Part shown: piece after piece, positions 12,900 through 22,928 of the stretch
How positions within the stretch are numbered: position 1 is the stretch's first letter
How the letters are laid out: every line of letters starts with the position of its first letter
Assembly: GCF_028640845.1 (NCBI RefSeq)
Contig: NC_080541.1
Location: forward strand, 161,456,502 to 161,520,501
Direction of reading: 5' to 3'
From: Ahaetulla prasina
Lineage: Eukaryota > Chordata > Lepidosauria > Squamata > Colubridae
DNA: 64,000 bases
Notes under the pieces: generated by a model
Databases searched by the model: none
Seen by the model: only the letters and a program-made list of their open reading frames with translations
What the model was told of the DNA's origin: nothing
Made by a program: the position numbers and the translations under genes

Positions 12900-14290
12900 A
12901 GAGGGGTCATGTCAACGTTTCTCGTCCCCTTCGCCCAACCCATTCCCGCCACGCCGGGGTCCCGCAGGGCCGGGGCGTCCTCCCCGACTCGGGGGCCCCG
13001 CGAGTTCTAGGCGCAAGACGCCACCCAGGCCCATCTCGGGACCTTCCTCTCATCTCTGTAACTAACTTGTGGGGGAAGCGAAAGGAAAAGGAGGGCAGCG
13101 GCAGCGCAACAAGTTCCCCGTTGGCCCGAGACTCGACTCCTCTGTCTTTTCCCTCACCGGCCGCCGCTTCTTCTTCCTCTTCCTCTTCCTCCTCTCCTCT
13201 TCCTCGTCTCCCTCCTTCCTTCCCCTCCTTTCCCTTCCATCCCCTCGCCGCCACTCGCGACTCTCCCTCACTTACCTCCGCCATGTTCGCCGCTCAGCTG
13301 AGGCGGGCCGAGCCTGGAGAAGGGGAATCACATCGCCGCCGCGGCGGAGAGGAGGAAATGGCACGGAAAGGTTGCGGGAGCGGCGGCGGAGGCAGCGGCG
13401 GCGATGGGTCACAGGCTCTGGGAAGCGGCAGCAGTGGATGCAGGGAGGAGGGAGCGGGAAGCCACCAGGGGGAGGAAGAGGCCCAACGTCACCGCGCAAA
13501 GGAGGTGGGCGCGCCCGCGACACCGCCTCTCCGCTCCCCCGCCCGCTTTCAGCCCGCCCGCCCGCTCTGCCTGCTCGCCCTTCTCTTTATCTGCCAGCGC
13601 GAGCGCTTCAGTCACGAGACGGCGGCGTCCGTTTCCCGGCGTCGCGCTCGCGGAAGGCGCTTCAGCCCCCCCCCGCCCCCTTCACCCCCACCCCGAGCAC
13701 GGGAACAGAAACGGTCTTTTCGGGGACTGAGGCCGTTTGGAGTGAGGGGGGGTGGGGTGGGAAAGGTGTTTTAAACGGACTACGCACGCGCAGTCCACAC
13801 CCAGGGCCGAGGTCCCGACTTCTCTGGGCGGACGACGAGTCTCCACAACGTAACGCGGAGCCGCCCAATTTCATTTCTTCTTCTTTTTTTTTTTTTTAAA
13901 TGAGCACCTTGTACAAAACCGCGGCTCAACCCACCCGCCCAGATGGGCTGGGGTGAGTCAAAAGCTTCCGCTTCGCCAAAGTTATCCCCCCCCCCTCCCG
14001 TCCCTCCCTCGGCGCTCTCTTCGCACGTTTCCTTTCGCGCATTTTCCCCGCGGTAAAAGAATGGAGCCCAAATTCTTTCCAGACTTGGGTCAAATAAGTA
14101 GCCGCAGCCGCTTTCCGTATCGCGAATACGCGGTACGGAAGAAGCAAGAAGAGGGAGGGGGAGGGACTCATGATGGGGAAAACGCTAAACCCGCTCCAGA
14201 GCAGGTTACCGCTGCCTTTTATCTTTCGAAAAGGCGGGAAGAGAAGATCAGGGCTCACCCGGTCTCCCCTCCCCCGCCCCCAGTGTAGGC
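12900..14290. promoter_or_regulatory. CpG island promoter of MIER1, possibly bidirectional
   Basis: GC- and CpG-dense DNA stands out sharply from the AT-rich surroundings and contains the MIER1 start codon. Upstream of MIER1 (13.3-13.8 kb) it carries ACGTCA (13486-13491, a CRE-like core), several GGCGGG/CCCGCCC GC boxes and an NRF1-like ACGCACGCGCAG near 13.78 kb. There is no TATA box near the MIER1 start. In human, MIER1 and DNAI4 are head to head, so this island may also start plus-strand transcripts; a consensus GTGAGT donor at 13954 on the plus strand would suit a non-coding first exon. Long open frames across the island reflect its lack of stop codons rather than genes. Confidence 0.82.
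13276..13284 (-). CDS. MIER1: MIER1 first coding exon (Met-Ala-Glu)
   Basis: On the minus strand this exon reads ATG GCG GAG and runs straight into a consensus donor, GTAAGT (13275-13270). MIER1 is a nuclear transcriptional co-repressor with ELM2 and SANT domains that recruits HDAC1/2, and its common form begins MAE-PSVES. Only three codons are coded here. The next exon, at 307-331, continues PSVES in the right phase, which makes the call firm although each piece is tiny. The start lies in a CpG island, as expected for a housekeeping promoter. The minus-strand frame continues open past the donor for about 120 codons, but that stretch is intron. Intron 1 is about 12.9 kb. Confidence 0.88.
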
Positions 14291-14353
14291 TGGTGTAGGA
14301 TCTTCTGCTTGAACTAGTTTAGTTTTGTAGCATTTATTTATTACCTCATAGCT

Positions 14354-14737
14354 AGTCCTCGATTTATAACAGTTCATTTAGTGACTGTTCGAAGTCACAA
14401 CGGCACTGAAGAAAAGTGACTGATGACCGTTTTTCACATTTATGACCACTGAAGCATACCCAGGGTCATGTGATTTACATTTGGATGCTTGACAGCTGAC
14501 CAACATTTATGACGGTTGCGGTGTCCCAGGGTCATGTGATCACCTTTTGTGACCTAACGAGCAAAGTCAATGGGGAAACCAGATTCACTTAGCAATTGTG
14601 TTACTAATTTAACAAGTGCAGTGAATTCACATAACAAATGGGGCAAGAAAAGTGGTAAAAGGGGGCAAAACTCACTTAACAAATTTCTCACTTGACATAA
14701 ATTTTGGACTCGGTTGTGGTTGTAAGTTGAGATCTAT
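14354..14737 (+). repeat. TCCTC-family squamate repeat, first of two adjacent copies
   Basis: A family of about 390 bp beginning TAGTCCTCGATTTATAAC, holding GGTCATGTGAT and ATTCACTTA phrases and ending in the inverse of its start. At least five more copies or fragments occur in this window. It looks like a non-autonomous DNA transposon; I cannot assign the superfamily. Confidence 0.7.
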
Positions 14738-14748
14738 CTCATATGGAT

Positions 14749-15129
14749 AGTCCTTGACTTACAACCAATTGTTTAATGACAGAAGTTACAACAGTACTGA
14801 AAGTAGCGACATGACCTTTGTTTTCACGCTTAGAACATTGCAGCATCTCCACGGTCATATGATCAAAACTTGGATGCTTGGCAACTGGCACATATTTATG
14901 AGGTTGCAGTGTCCCAGAATCATATGATCGACCTTTGCTACCTTCTGACAGGCAAAGTCATTTTGGAAGCTAGATTCACTTAACCACTGTGTTACTAATT
15001 TAATAGCTGCTATGATTCACTTAACTGAGGCAAGAAAAGTTGTAAAATGGGGCAAAACTCACTTAACAACTGTCTTGCTTAGTAACAAAAATTTGGGACT
15101 CAATTGTCATAAATTGAGGACTACCTGTA
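14749..15129 (+). repeat. TCCTC-family squamate repeat, second adjacent copy
   Basis: Begins TAGTCCTTGACTTACAAC and ends AATTGAGGACTACCTG. It has the same orientation as the copy just upstream, but the two differ at many positions, so this is not a recent tandem duplication. Confidence 0.72.
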
Positions 15130-15428
15130 TATTTAAAAGGCTACATAGTGAAAAGAGCCAAGAACGCAAGAGTCATAGGAAACAAAGACAAAAGTGACTA
15201 ATTTATAGTTTGCCATTCTGCTCTTGTGGGGAGGGGCCTCAGGTTAGGACTCAGCAATTTGCAAACCATCCCCCCTCAGTGCAAAATGAATTCCTTTTTG
15301 GAGTTCTTAGAGCCATCAAAGTTTGGTGAGACAGTGCCAACAAAGCACCCTGGGTTTTCTGATATTTTGTGGCTGAAAATTTCCAGAGCTGTTTAGCATA
15401 GTTAAGGATGTAAAGAAGACCCTTTAAC

Positions 15429-15693
15429 TCTGGTGGCTCAACAGACTAAGGAGTCTGTTATTAACACAGCTGCTTGCAATTACTGCAAGTTCAAGTCCCA
15501 CCAGGGCCAAGGTTGACTCAGCCTTCCATCCTTTATAAGGTAGGTAAAATGAGGACCCAGATTGTTAAGGGCAATAAAAGTTGACTTTGTATATAATATA
15601 CAAATGGATGAAGACTATTGCTTAACACAATGTAAGCCGCCCTGAGTCTTCGGAGAAGGGCGGGATATAAATTCAAATAAATAAATAAATAAA
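15429..15693 (+). mobile_element. tRNA-derived squamate SINE
   Basis: Pol III box A-like TGGCTCAACAG and box B GTTCAAGTCC are followed by the common squamate SINE tail (GTAAGCCGCCCTGAGTC, GGGCGGGATATAAAT) and an (AAATA)n end. Confidence 0.82.
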
Positions 15694-15698
15694 AAACT

Positions 15699-15830
15699 CA
15701 GGGGTGTCAAACTGGTGGCCCATGGGCCGGATGTGCCTCACATAGGCCACACCCACCCCAGCTCAGTGAATGGGAAAAACGTCATGAAATGTCATTTGAT
15801 GGTGATGTGACGCTGCAAGTTTGACACATG
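15699..15830. mobile_element. hAT-like short element
   Basis: Begins CAGGGGTGTCAAACTGG and ends AAGTTTGACACATG. The type is common in reptiles. No clean 8-bp duplication is visible, so the right end may be damaged. Confidence 0.55.
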
Positions 15831-15838
15831 CTTTAAAC

Positions 15839-15973
15839 CAGGGGTCTCCAACCTTAGCAACTTTAAGGCTTGTGGACTTAAACTCCCAGAGTTTCTCAGC
15901 CAGCTTTTCTGGCTGAGGAACTCTGAGAATTGAAGTCCACAAACCTTAAAGTTGCTAAGGTTGGAGACCCCTG
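15839..15973. mobile_element. hAT-type MITE forming a full-length hairpin, 135 bp
   Basis: CAGGGGTCTCCAACCTTAGC at the left is matched by its complement at the right, and the arms stay complementary almost to the centre. Perfect 8-bp duplication CTTTAAAC (15831-15838 and 15974-15981). Confidence 0.9.
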
Positions 15974-16048
15974 CTTTAAACCATTATTTTAAAAAATCCC
16001 AGCAATGCCTGTTTTGTATCTATTGATTTCAGTGGGACAGTCTCTAGT

Positions 16049-16465
16049 AGAATAGAATAGAATTTTTTTTTTTTATTGGCCAAGTGTGATTGGACACACA
16101 AGGAATTTGTCTTGGTGCATATGCTCTCAGTGTACATAAAAGAAAAGATACGTTCATCAAGGTACAACATTTACAACACAATTGATGATCAATATATCAA
16201 TATAAATCATAAGATTGCCAGCAACAAGTTATAGTCATACAGTCATAAGTGGAAAGAGATTGGTGATGGGAACTATGAAACGATTAATAGTAGTGCAGAT
16301 TCAGTAAATAGTCTGACAGTGTTGAGGGAATTATTTGTTTAGCAGAGTGATGGCCTTCGGGAAAAAACTGTTCTTGTGTCTAGTTGTTCTGATGTGCAGT
16401 GCTCTATAGCGTCGTTTTGAGGGTAGGAGTTGAAACAGTTTATGTCCAGGATGCGAGGGATCTAG
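16049..16465 (-). mobile_element. L3/CR1 LINE 3' end with AATAG tail
   Basis: Starts at the (AATAG)n tail, then TTATTGGCCAAGTGTGATTG and the TGTACATAAAAGAAAAGATA phrase, and runs into the 3' part of the coding region. The same sequence occurs at 54821 and, reversed, at 37370 and 48700. This tail type is known from snake CR1 elements. Confidence 0.8.
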
Positions 16466-16974
16466 TTACATGCAACTATTGCACTCTCCAATAAATATGC
16501 GTAAGATTGAATTCTGCTGAACTCAGCAGGATTTCCAACAGGAGATAAAATGTTGCACTGTAAATGCAAAGATGAAAGCAGTGGAATTTTCAATATAATC
16601 ATAAAAGTGCATTGCTGTACAATCTTTCTTTTAATGTTGAAATCCAGGATGTGGTTTCATTGTGTCTTAATGTGTCTTCTTGCAGAATTATTCTACGAAT
16701 TACCAACTATATAGAAGGGACATTTGAAGAATGTTATAGACAGTGCCGATATTGGGTAGGAAGTTAAAAAAAATATATCATTAGATCTTGTTGTATGCAA
16801 GTCCTGATACTTTGTGTTTCATAGATATGCCATAAACAATTATCCCTAATTTGTAATTGGGATGGTGATGTTCTTTTGAGTCAGTGTTGTATGCTGTATA
16901 AACTTGAATGCTTATTGGATATAAGCAGATCAGGTGATGTGTATTTGTGTAATGAGGGTGGGTGTGACCTAAGA

Positions 16975-17753
16975 CAAGGGTCACCAAACCTTCAGACCTC
17001 AGGGACCACTAAATTCATAATTTTAAATCCCGCGGACCACTAATATGATCTGCCTAATGACCGGCTGGGTAGGCGCTAGGTGATAATGTGACTGGGTGGG
17101 CATGGCCAACTCGATGTCACTCACATCAAGGGGCGCTTCGCCAGCATCTACTCGCCCCTCCCCTGACAGCCACTCCTCACCTGTCGGCCTGGGCTCCTTA
17201 GGGCCCGAACAGGAAGCAGTTGTTGGAGCTAAGCAGCCACTACAAGAAAGAGTTGGCAAAACAGCTGAGTTCAAATTGGATCTGACCGAGAAGGAGGCTC
17301 AGCAGAAGCATCTCACTTCTGCTGAGTACTAGGAGCATAGGCTTTCCAAGCAGAGGGAAGACCTGTGGGAGTGCAAGGCCAGGTATAGGTGCCTGGAGGC
17401 TCAGTGGGCTGAGATGGTCAGCCAGTTCCAGGCCATGATGCAGTCCCACTGGAACAAGACCTTCCGGCTCTTCGCCACCAGCAGTGCTTCACTCCAGTCT
17501 TCACCCACAGCCCTGCACCAGGAGGCTGAAGCAGACCCTGTTGGAATTTCTGCCTCCGAGCCATACAAAAAGACCCTGAAGGGGGAGACTCTGTATCAGC
17601 ACAAACCTTCATTGCATGTATCCGACCCAGGGTCTGTAGTTTGAGGACCCCTGATTTAGTGCAATATAAAAAATCCAAATAATTTTACTGAGGACCATCA
17701 ACATTTTCTCGTGGACCACCAGTAGTCCACGGATCACCAGTTGGTGACTACTG
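16975..17753 (+). mobile_element. 779-bp hAT element carrying a decayed open frame
   Basis: Ends CAAGGGTCACCAA and TTGGTGACTACTG are inverted repeats. Flanks ACCTAAGA (16967-16974) and GCCTAAGA (17754-17761) agree at 7 of 8. A single frame from 17096 to 17644 is open for 182 codons apart from one TAG at 17330. The second half codes a helical, charged protein (REDLWECKARYR, SQFQAMMQSHWNKTFRLF). It does not resemble a hAT transposase that I know. The frame ends inside another hAT-like end, TTTGAGGACCCCTG (17640-17653), so the interior may be a nested insertion. Confidence 0.65.
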
Positions 17754-17781
17754 GCCTAAGAGATCAACACCCTATATCAAG

Positions 17782-17983
17782 GTATGCATAATTATTAGGC
17801 AGCTTCTTTTCCTCAGGCAAAATGGGCTAAAAAAGAGTTTTAACTGACTCTGAAAAGACAAAAATTGTAAAAGTTCTTTCAGAGGAATGCAGCACTCTTG
17901 AAATTGCTAAGATATTGTGGCGTGATCATAGAAACATCAAACATTTTGTTGCAAATAGTCAACAGCGTGTGTCCACTGAATAA
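17782..17983 (+). pseudogene. Tc1-like transposase N-terminal relic
   Basis: Opens with GTATGCATAATTATTAGGCA, a known Tc1-type terminal phrase. It is followed by ATG GGC TAA and 50 open codons (17831-17980) that include LTDSEKTKIVKVL, STLEIAKILWRDHR and FVANSQQ, the first helix-turn-helix of a Tc1 transposase. An early stop and the missing DDE domain make it dead. Confidence 0.75.
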
Positions 17984-18164
17984 CCACAATCCAGTACACA
18001 TCTACTTTGAAATTTATTGTAGCTTTTTTGTAGGTAGTAGAATTGTAAACCTAAAGGAATTCACAAGTAAGTAAACATAATGGAATTGGGATGCACAATA
18101 AAAATGTATGACTTTTGATTACCACTTCATGAGGTGAGGACAAAGATGTAATGGGTAGAAGCTT

Positions 18165-18376
18165 ATTAAAAAGAGACCCAACCTAGATACAAGGAGAAAT
18201 TTTGTGGCAGAACAATCAATGAAATAGCTTGCCTCCCAGAGTTGTGTGTGCTTTATCACTGGAGATTTTCAAAAATAGATGGGACAACCATTTAATTGGG
18301 ATGATGTAAGCTTGCCTTGAGCAGGGAGTTTGACTAGAAAACCTTCAAGGTCCCTTCCAGTCCTATGATTCTATAT
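18165..18376 (+). mobile_element. CR1 LINE 3' fragment
   Basis: Sense copy ending GGTCCCTTCCAGTCCTATGATTCTA, the usual CR1 end in reptiles, after degraded coding sequence (CTAGATACAAGGAGAAATTT). Confidence 0.75.
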
Positions 18377-18429
18377 TCTAACTGAGTTGATCCCATTGGT
18401 TGCAACAAGAATTGACTGACTGGTTTGTC

Positions 18430-18560
18430 ACTGACATCGTGGGCTGAGAAAGAGAAACTGGTCCAAGGTCATCTAGTTGGCTTTCATGCCCAAGAAGGGA
18501 CTAGAACTCACAGTCTCCTGGTTTCTAGGCCATCATCTTAACCTCTGAACCAAATTGCTT
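18430..18560 (-). mobile_element. Sauria-type SINE, antisense fragment
   Basis: Holds GGGACTAGAACTCACAGTCT followed by CCTGGTTTCTAG, the reverse complement of the conserved head seen in sense at 21487. Confidence 0.7.
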
Positions 18561-18708
18561 CTCTTCCTATGGCTTAATACAGTACTAAGCTTAAATTTAT
18601 TCATAAAGTCTGTCTGTATTTATTTAGCAAATTTATTTCCTGCCCACTCCTAATTCGTTTTAGGCAGCCTAAAGTATAGTTATATAAATACTAAAAACTA
18701 TATATGAG

Positions 18709-18915
18709 TGGTGACCTAGTGGTGAAGACATTTGCCTCCCACTCAGAAAGTTGAGAGTTCGATCCTAAGTAGTGGCAGTTGTTTGTGGCGTGCACAAAGA
18801 AAATATCTGCTGTGAACTCCACATAGGCATCAGGAAGGACATCTGACCAGTAAATGCTCAGTTCCATTTAGCCTCCCCAACTCTATCCCAAGGGATTACA
18901 GGACCATTAAAAACC
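18709..18915 (+). mobile_element. tRNA-derived SINE, second family
   Basis: Box A-like TGACCTAGTGG and box B GAGTTCGATCC, then a body distinct from the SINE at 15429 (CATAGGCATCAGGAAGGAC). Not a functional tRNA: the tRNA part is diverged and a long unrelated tail follows. Confidence 0.7.
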
Positions 18916-20183
18916 CTAAAAACGATATGTGTAAACATTAAAAGGCCAGCAGCATAATGTCCCGAAGTCTTCTATTAAATTATAATGAGGATAATCTTAA
19001 TTCCAGCACCAGTTTTCTGCCTAATGAAGATATCATATCAAAAAACTTTGTAAATTGTAAATTGAATTTTACAAATTCAGAAAGCAAGCAGATCGGAAAA
19101 ACTTTCACAAATTGTTCAGTTGAATATCTAAGAAAAGAAATATTGCCCATTTTTGTAGAAATTCATCATCATCTGGATTCCGTTCTTCTCATCCTTCTGG
19201 TTTTCTGCTAGTGTTGTTCTGTGCAGTAAAAATGCAAAACAATTAACTGAGGCATAAAACTAGTTGATAATATATTGGGTAAGGAATAGGAGTAAAGGTG
19301 TGTCTATTTCAGCTCTGTATTTGTTCAGTGTCTTTGAATTACAATAGCCTGATCTGATTTGATAAGTTTTTCACAAAACAGAAAAGAGGAAGAAAGTGCT
19401 GGAACTCAGAATCTGAGGGAACATTGCCTTTGCTCCACTCTCTTTCCACCCTACTGAGCTTCTGCATTGGGAAGGTGTGGTCATTCTGCACTGTTGTCTT
19501 CAGATGGCAGTTGTATCTGCTGTTTGCTGTTTTGCCATACCTCTTGTTTACTCAGACAGTAATCTGTCTGGAGCTGACTGCCCATTGTTGGCACTGCTGA
19601 AGCTGGCTCTGGCTCTGGCTCTTCGTTGTCGGTCCCCTGTTCTGATTTCAAATCTGAGCCCACTATGAGCAAACTAGCACACAAATTCACCTTTGCAATG
19701 CGCATCAATAGTTTTAAGTTGCACCTCGATCTTTTTAAATGATTACGGAAAAGTGTATCAAATTTTGCATGAAAATATCTTGTGATATTAATAGCATAAA
19801 AGGAGTGTTTTATATTTTCCCCCAATATTTAGTGCTTTTCTAGATTTAATAAAGGTCAGATCTGGTAGCCTTGATTAATGAGGTTTCATTTCAAAACTGG
19901 TTCACTGTCATTATAGATTCCATTGCTTCAATAAATGACATATGTCTCCATAAACAAATATGGAGCAAGAGAAGAGTATCTCAACCCAATCCAATTAATA
20001 TGTTCTTGGAAGTAAAATCTCATTGTTTTAACTACTTAACTATTAAATGCATGATTTATAGTAAGTTTCACTGAATTGAACATTCACTACAAAATACCAT
20101 CAGAAACGGGTTGAATAGATCCAGCCCTATTTCACTTGAAAGACATGACTCTTGAAGAAACACACAGACTTGAGTTGCATTTA

Positions 20184-20990
20184 TTTTTTATTTATTTATT
20201 TATTTTGTCAAACACAACAGTATATATAAGTATAAGCTGAAATAACCATACAAATTGGATACAATCAAAGGGAACATTATGACAGGAACGGTAGGCACTC
20301 TGGTGCTCTTATGCACGCCCCTTATAGACCGTTTAGGAATGGGGTGAGGTCAATAGTAGATAGTCTTTGGTTAAAGCTTTGGGGATTTTGAGATGAGACC
20401 ACAGAGTCAGGTAGTGCATTCCAGGCATTAACAACTCTGTTACTGAAGTCATATTTTCTACAATCAAGATTGGAGCGGTTCACATTAAATTTAAATCTAT
20501 TGTGTGCTCGTGTATTGTTGCGATTGAAGCTGAAGTAAACTTCGACAGGAAGGACATTGTAGCAGATGATTTTATGAGTTATACTTAGGTCATGCCGAAG
20601 GCGGCGGAGTTCTAAATTTTCTAAACCCAGGATTTCAAATCTGGTGGCATAAGGTATTTTGTTGTGATCAGAGGGGTGGAGAACTCTTCTTGTAAAATAT
20701 TTCTGGACACGCTCAATTGTATTAATGTCCGAAATGAGGTGTGGGTTCCAGACAGGCGAGCTGTATTTGAGAATTGGTCTAGCAAATGTTTTGTATGCTC
20801 TGGTTAGTAGTGTAATCTTTCTGGAGAAGAAGCTACGCAAGATTAAGTTTACAACTCTTAAAGCCTTTTTGGCGATGTAGTTGCAGTGGGCTTTGGCACT
20901 TAGATTGTTTAATATGAAAACTCCAAAGGTCTTTGACGGGGTGAGGGTCATCTACAAGGTAATGTCCATCAAGCTTGTATTTAGTGCATA
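20184..20990 (-). mobile_element. L3/CR1-like LINE, 3' half with open reverse-transcriptase C-terminus
   Basis: The tail (TTTATT)n at 20184 is followed by CAAACACAACAG and, on the minus strand, a 209-codon open frame (20322-20951). It codes FARPILKYSSPVWNPHL, IERVQKYFTRR and NRVVNAWNALPDSVV, the thumb and C-terminal region of CR1/L3 reverse transcriptase. The frame upstream continues as YKLDGHYL in another frame. The 5' two thirds are missing, as is usual for LINE copies. An intact frame of this length suggests a fairly recent insertion. Confidence 0.85.
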
Positions 20991-21486
20991 AAAAAGACTT
21001 TTTGAATGTCAGTGCTAATTAGCAAACATTCAATGAAAATGTAAAAGGAAATGAAACAGTCTTTAACAGCAATATTAATCAAAAGGGAATTCTCAGCTGA
21101 AGGCAAAACTTGTATAAATAATTTAAATATCATAGATACACTCATAAATTGCTTATTTTATGATAATAGCCTAATATGGATGCCAGCCCCATTGGAAGAT
21201 ACATTGAACCAGACTGCAAATTATTTGCTGAAAGTGAAGAACTGCATTTGCTTAGTTATTCTGAATTTTTGATGCAGTCCTATAATGAAAATCTACAGCT
21301 TAACTGCCACTGAAATTGCTTTAGGTATTATAGTCTCTGTTAAAACGTGATAAAATAAAAGACACGGGAATCTTAATGACTATAACATGCAATATTAGTT
21401 TGGGAAGGCAGCAATGGTTGCATCTTCAGAAAAAGTAAACAAAAAGAAACAATATAATTTTCAGAAAATAGGCTCATCTGGTAACC

Positions 21487-21690
21487 AATCTGGTGTAGTG
21501 GTTAAGAAGTTGACCTAGAAACCAGGAGTCTCTGAGTTCTAGTACTGCCTTAGACATGAAAAACCAGCTTTGAGCCAATTACTCTAAGCCTCACAGGGTT
21601 ATTGTGGGGAAAATAGGAAGAGGAGATAGTGTTAGTTATGTTTGCAGCCTTGAGTTACGTATAAAGTAATGAAAATGGGCTTTTTAAAAA
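21487..21690 (+). mobile_element. Sauria-type SINE
   Basis: Sense copy: GGTGTAGTGGTTAAGAAGTT, AAACCAGGAGTCTCTGAGTT, then CTCACAGGGTTATTGTGGGG. This family occurs across squamates and is mobilised by BovB LINEs. Confidence 0.78.
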
Positions 21691-22089
21691 TCAAATACAT
21701 AAAACCAGTAGTGCAAGATCTGTAGGAAGAAAGTATATAACACATATATGACAGAAGAAATAATCGGAGAAGATCCTTATCTTCGGATATGATTCCTGAA
21801 CTGGCATGTTTGTTATATAAAACTTGTTTCTTTGGATTTTTTATTTATGAATTTATAAACAATTTGCCTCATATGCATTGAAGAAATATGTCATGTTTAT
21901 AAGTAAACATGATCAGTCAATATAAACAGTCAATATAAAAAGTGGGCAGGCCTACATTATCAGTATTATTTTGACAACAAAGCCAATGTTTTAATGCCTT
22001 GTGACCCGAGCATGCTGCTTTTGGCACATCTAATGGGAGAGTTACCGCTGGGGAGAGATAGTCCTATAAGAACACTAGTCTCAATTTGT

Positions 22090-22275
22090 GAAGGACTTTA
22101 AAGGTAATCACCAGCCCCTTGAATTGCACGGCAACTAATGCAGCCATGAAGCAGAGGCATCATATGTTCTGAGAAACTAGCACCCAGAACTGCTTGAGCC
22201 ATTGCATTTTGCACCAGCTGAAGCTTCTGCATATTCTTTAAGGGTAGCCCCAATTTTTGGCCTTTGTTCAACAAT
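22090..22275 (-). mobile_element. L2-like LINE fossil
   Basis: One minus-strand frame reads LQLVQNAMAQAVLGASF, close to the LQLVQNAAARLL motif of L2-type LINEs. Short and decayed. Confidence 0.4.
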
Positions 22276-22593
22276 TGATACAAGTGAAATATACAATACA
22301 GTATATACTATAGCTTATACAGTACAGTACAGTATAATACAATACAGTAAACTTCAAAATACAGGATCGGTGGATGAGAGCAAATCAAATTTATGAAAAG
22401 GTTTAGTTGCATAGTTTCCCCTTTTATTTAGATGGAATAAAAGGCAGACAGAACTTTCAAATCTGAAACTACTGAAACAATAGTAATAACATTTTTGGAG
22501 TAGATTCTAAGTCCCTGCAATAACAAAGAGGGAAAAAATGCAAATAAAGGCTATCCAATCTCGGTTTTCATCCAGGCTTTCTCATATTTTCAG

Positions 22594-22647
22594 CCAATCA
22601 TATAGCTACGTGGGGAAAAGGTGGCTACTATGGTTACCACGTAAACA
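22594..22647 (+). promoter_or_regulatory. DNAI4: Ciliary-type promoter elements of DNAI4 (CCAAT, X-box-like, forkhead)
   Basis: Three motifs lie in order 220-275 bp before the DNAI4 ATG. CCAAT is at 22594-22598. At 22624-22638, read on the minus strand, GTAACC-AT-AGTAGC fits the RFX X-box GTNRCC-N(0-3)-RGYAAC at 11 of 12 positions. GTAAACA at 22641-22647 is a forkhead core suited to FOXJ1. RFX factors and FOXJ1 together drive motile-cilium genes, and DNAI4 encodes an axonemal dynein chain. The motifs are seen directly; binding and the transcription start are inferred. Confidence 0.6.
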
Positions 22648-22866
22648 GTTTCCTGTTTCAACAGTAGCTGCTGAGGGAGTCAGGCTTTGTACCTAATTTG
22701 GATTTTAAAACAGAAATCTAGTGGCCTAGACATTTGCTGAATCTTATTTCTCAGAGTGCTGGCATACTGGCAATAAGAGCTGCTGCTTATTTGACAGCTT
22801 CAGTGTTCTCTCTGCCATTGTGTTGGGAGACAGATAGTATATTCAGGACGTGGAAACAACTTGATC

Positions 22867-22928
22867 ATGTCAGAAATGACTAATAACCAGGATGGCAAGA
22901 GCAAGAAGCACAGCATCATTATCAATAC
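22867..22928 (+). CDS. DNAI4: DNAI4 coding exon 1
   Basis: Starts ATG TCA GAA ATG and ends in phase 2 before GTAAGT. I chose this ATG because it is the first in frame and the RFX/forkhead cluster lies about 230 bp upstream. A second in-frame ATG is three codons on. An upstream exon splicing in near 22832 cannot be excluded. Confidence 0.8.

Larger units (their letters stand above)
332..13275 (-). other. MIER1: MIER1 intron 1
   Basis: This 12.9-kb intron lies between the 9-nt coding part of exon 1 and the 25-nt exon 2. No further coding exon is evident in it. It holds interspersed repeats listed separately: TCCTC-family copies, a hairpin at 3.6 kb, TA-flanked elements, a hAT element and LINE fossils. 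The stretches 875-2640, 3700-6630, 7620-8490, 8570-9360 and 10530-12890 are AT-rich, and I recognise nothing in them apart from the (GATG)n array. Alternative MIER1 first exons known in mammals were not identified. Confidence 0.75.

Noticed and set aside
12907..13275. Minus-strand frame continuing after MAE for about 120 codons
   Set aside because: It reads through the GTAAGT donor into intron 1. The true continuation, PSVES, is in the exon at 307-331.
13067..13899. Open frames of 235 and 276 codons across the CpG island
   Set aside because: Low-complexity Ser/Arg/Gly/Pro composition, overlapping open frames on both strands, and overlap with the MIER1 start. GC-rich DNA simply lacks stop codons.
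18709..18915. tRNA gene
   Set aside because: Box A and box B are present, but no cloverleaf survives and the sequence continues into a SINE body.
18957..19211. 84-codon open frame as a small gene
   Set aside because: AT-rich, no recognisable motif, no splice or promoter context.
19440..19690. Minus-strand Glu/Pro-rich frame as another LTR of the same family
   Set aside because: Composition resembles the LTR frames, but the TGTTGTG start, LTR end and target duplication are absent, so the link is too weak to list.
20322..20951. 209-codon open frame as a host gene
   Set aside because: It codes the C-terminus of a CR1/L3-type reverse transcriptase and is followed by the element's 3' tail.
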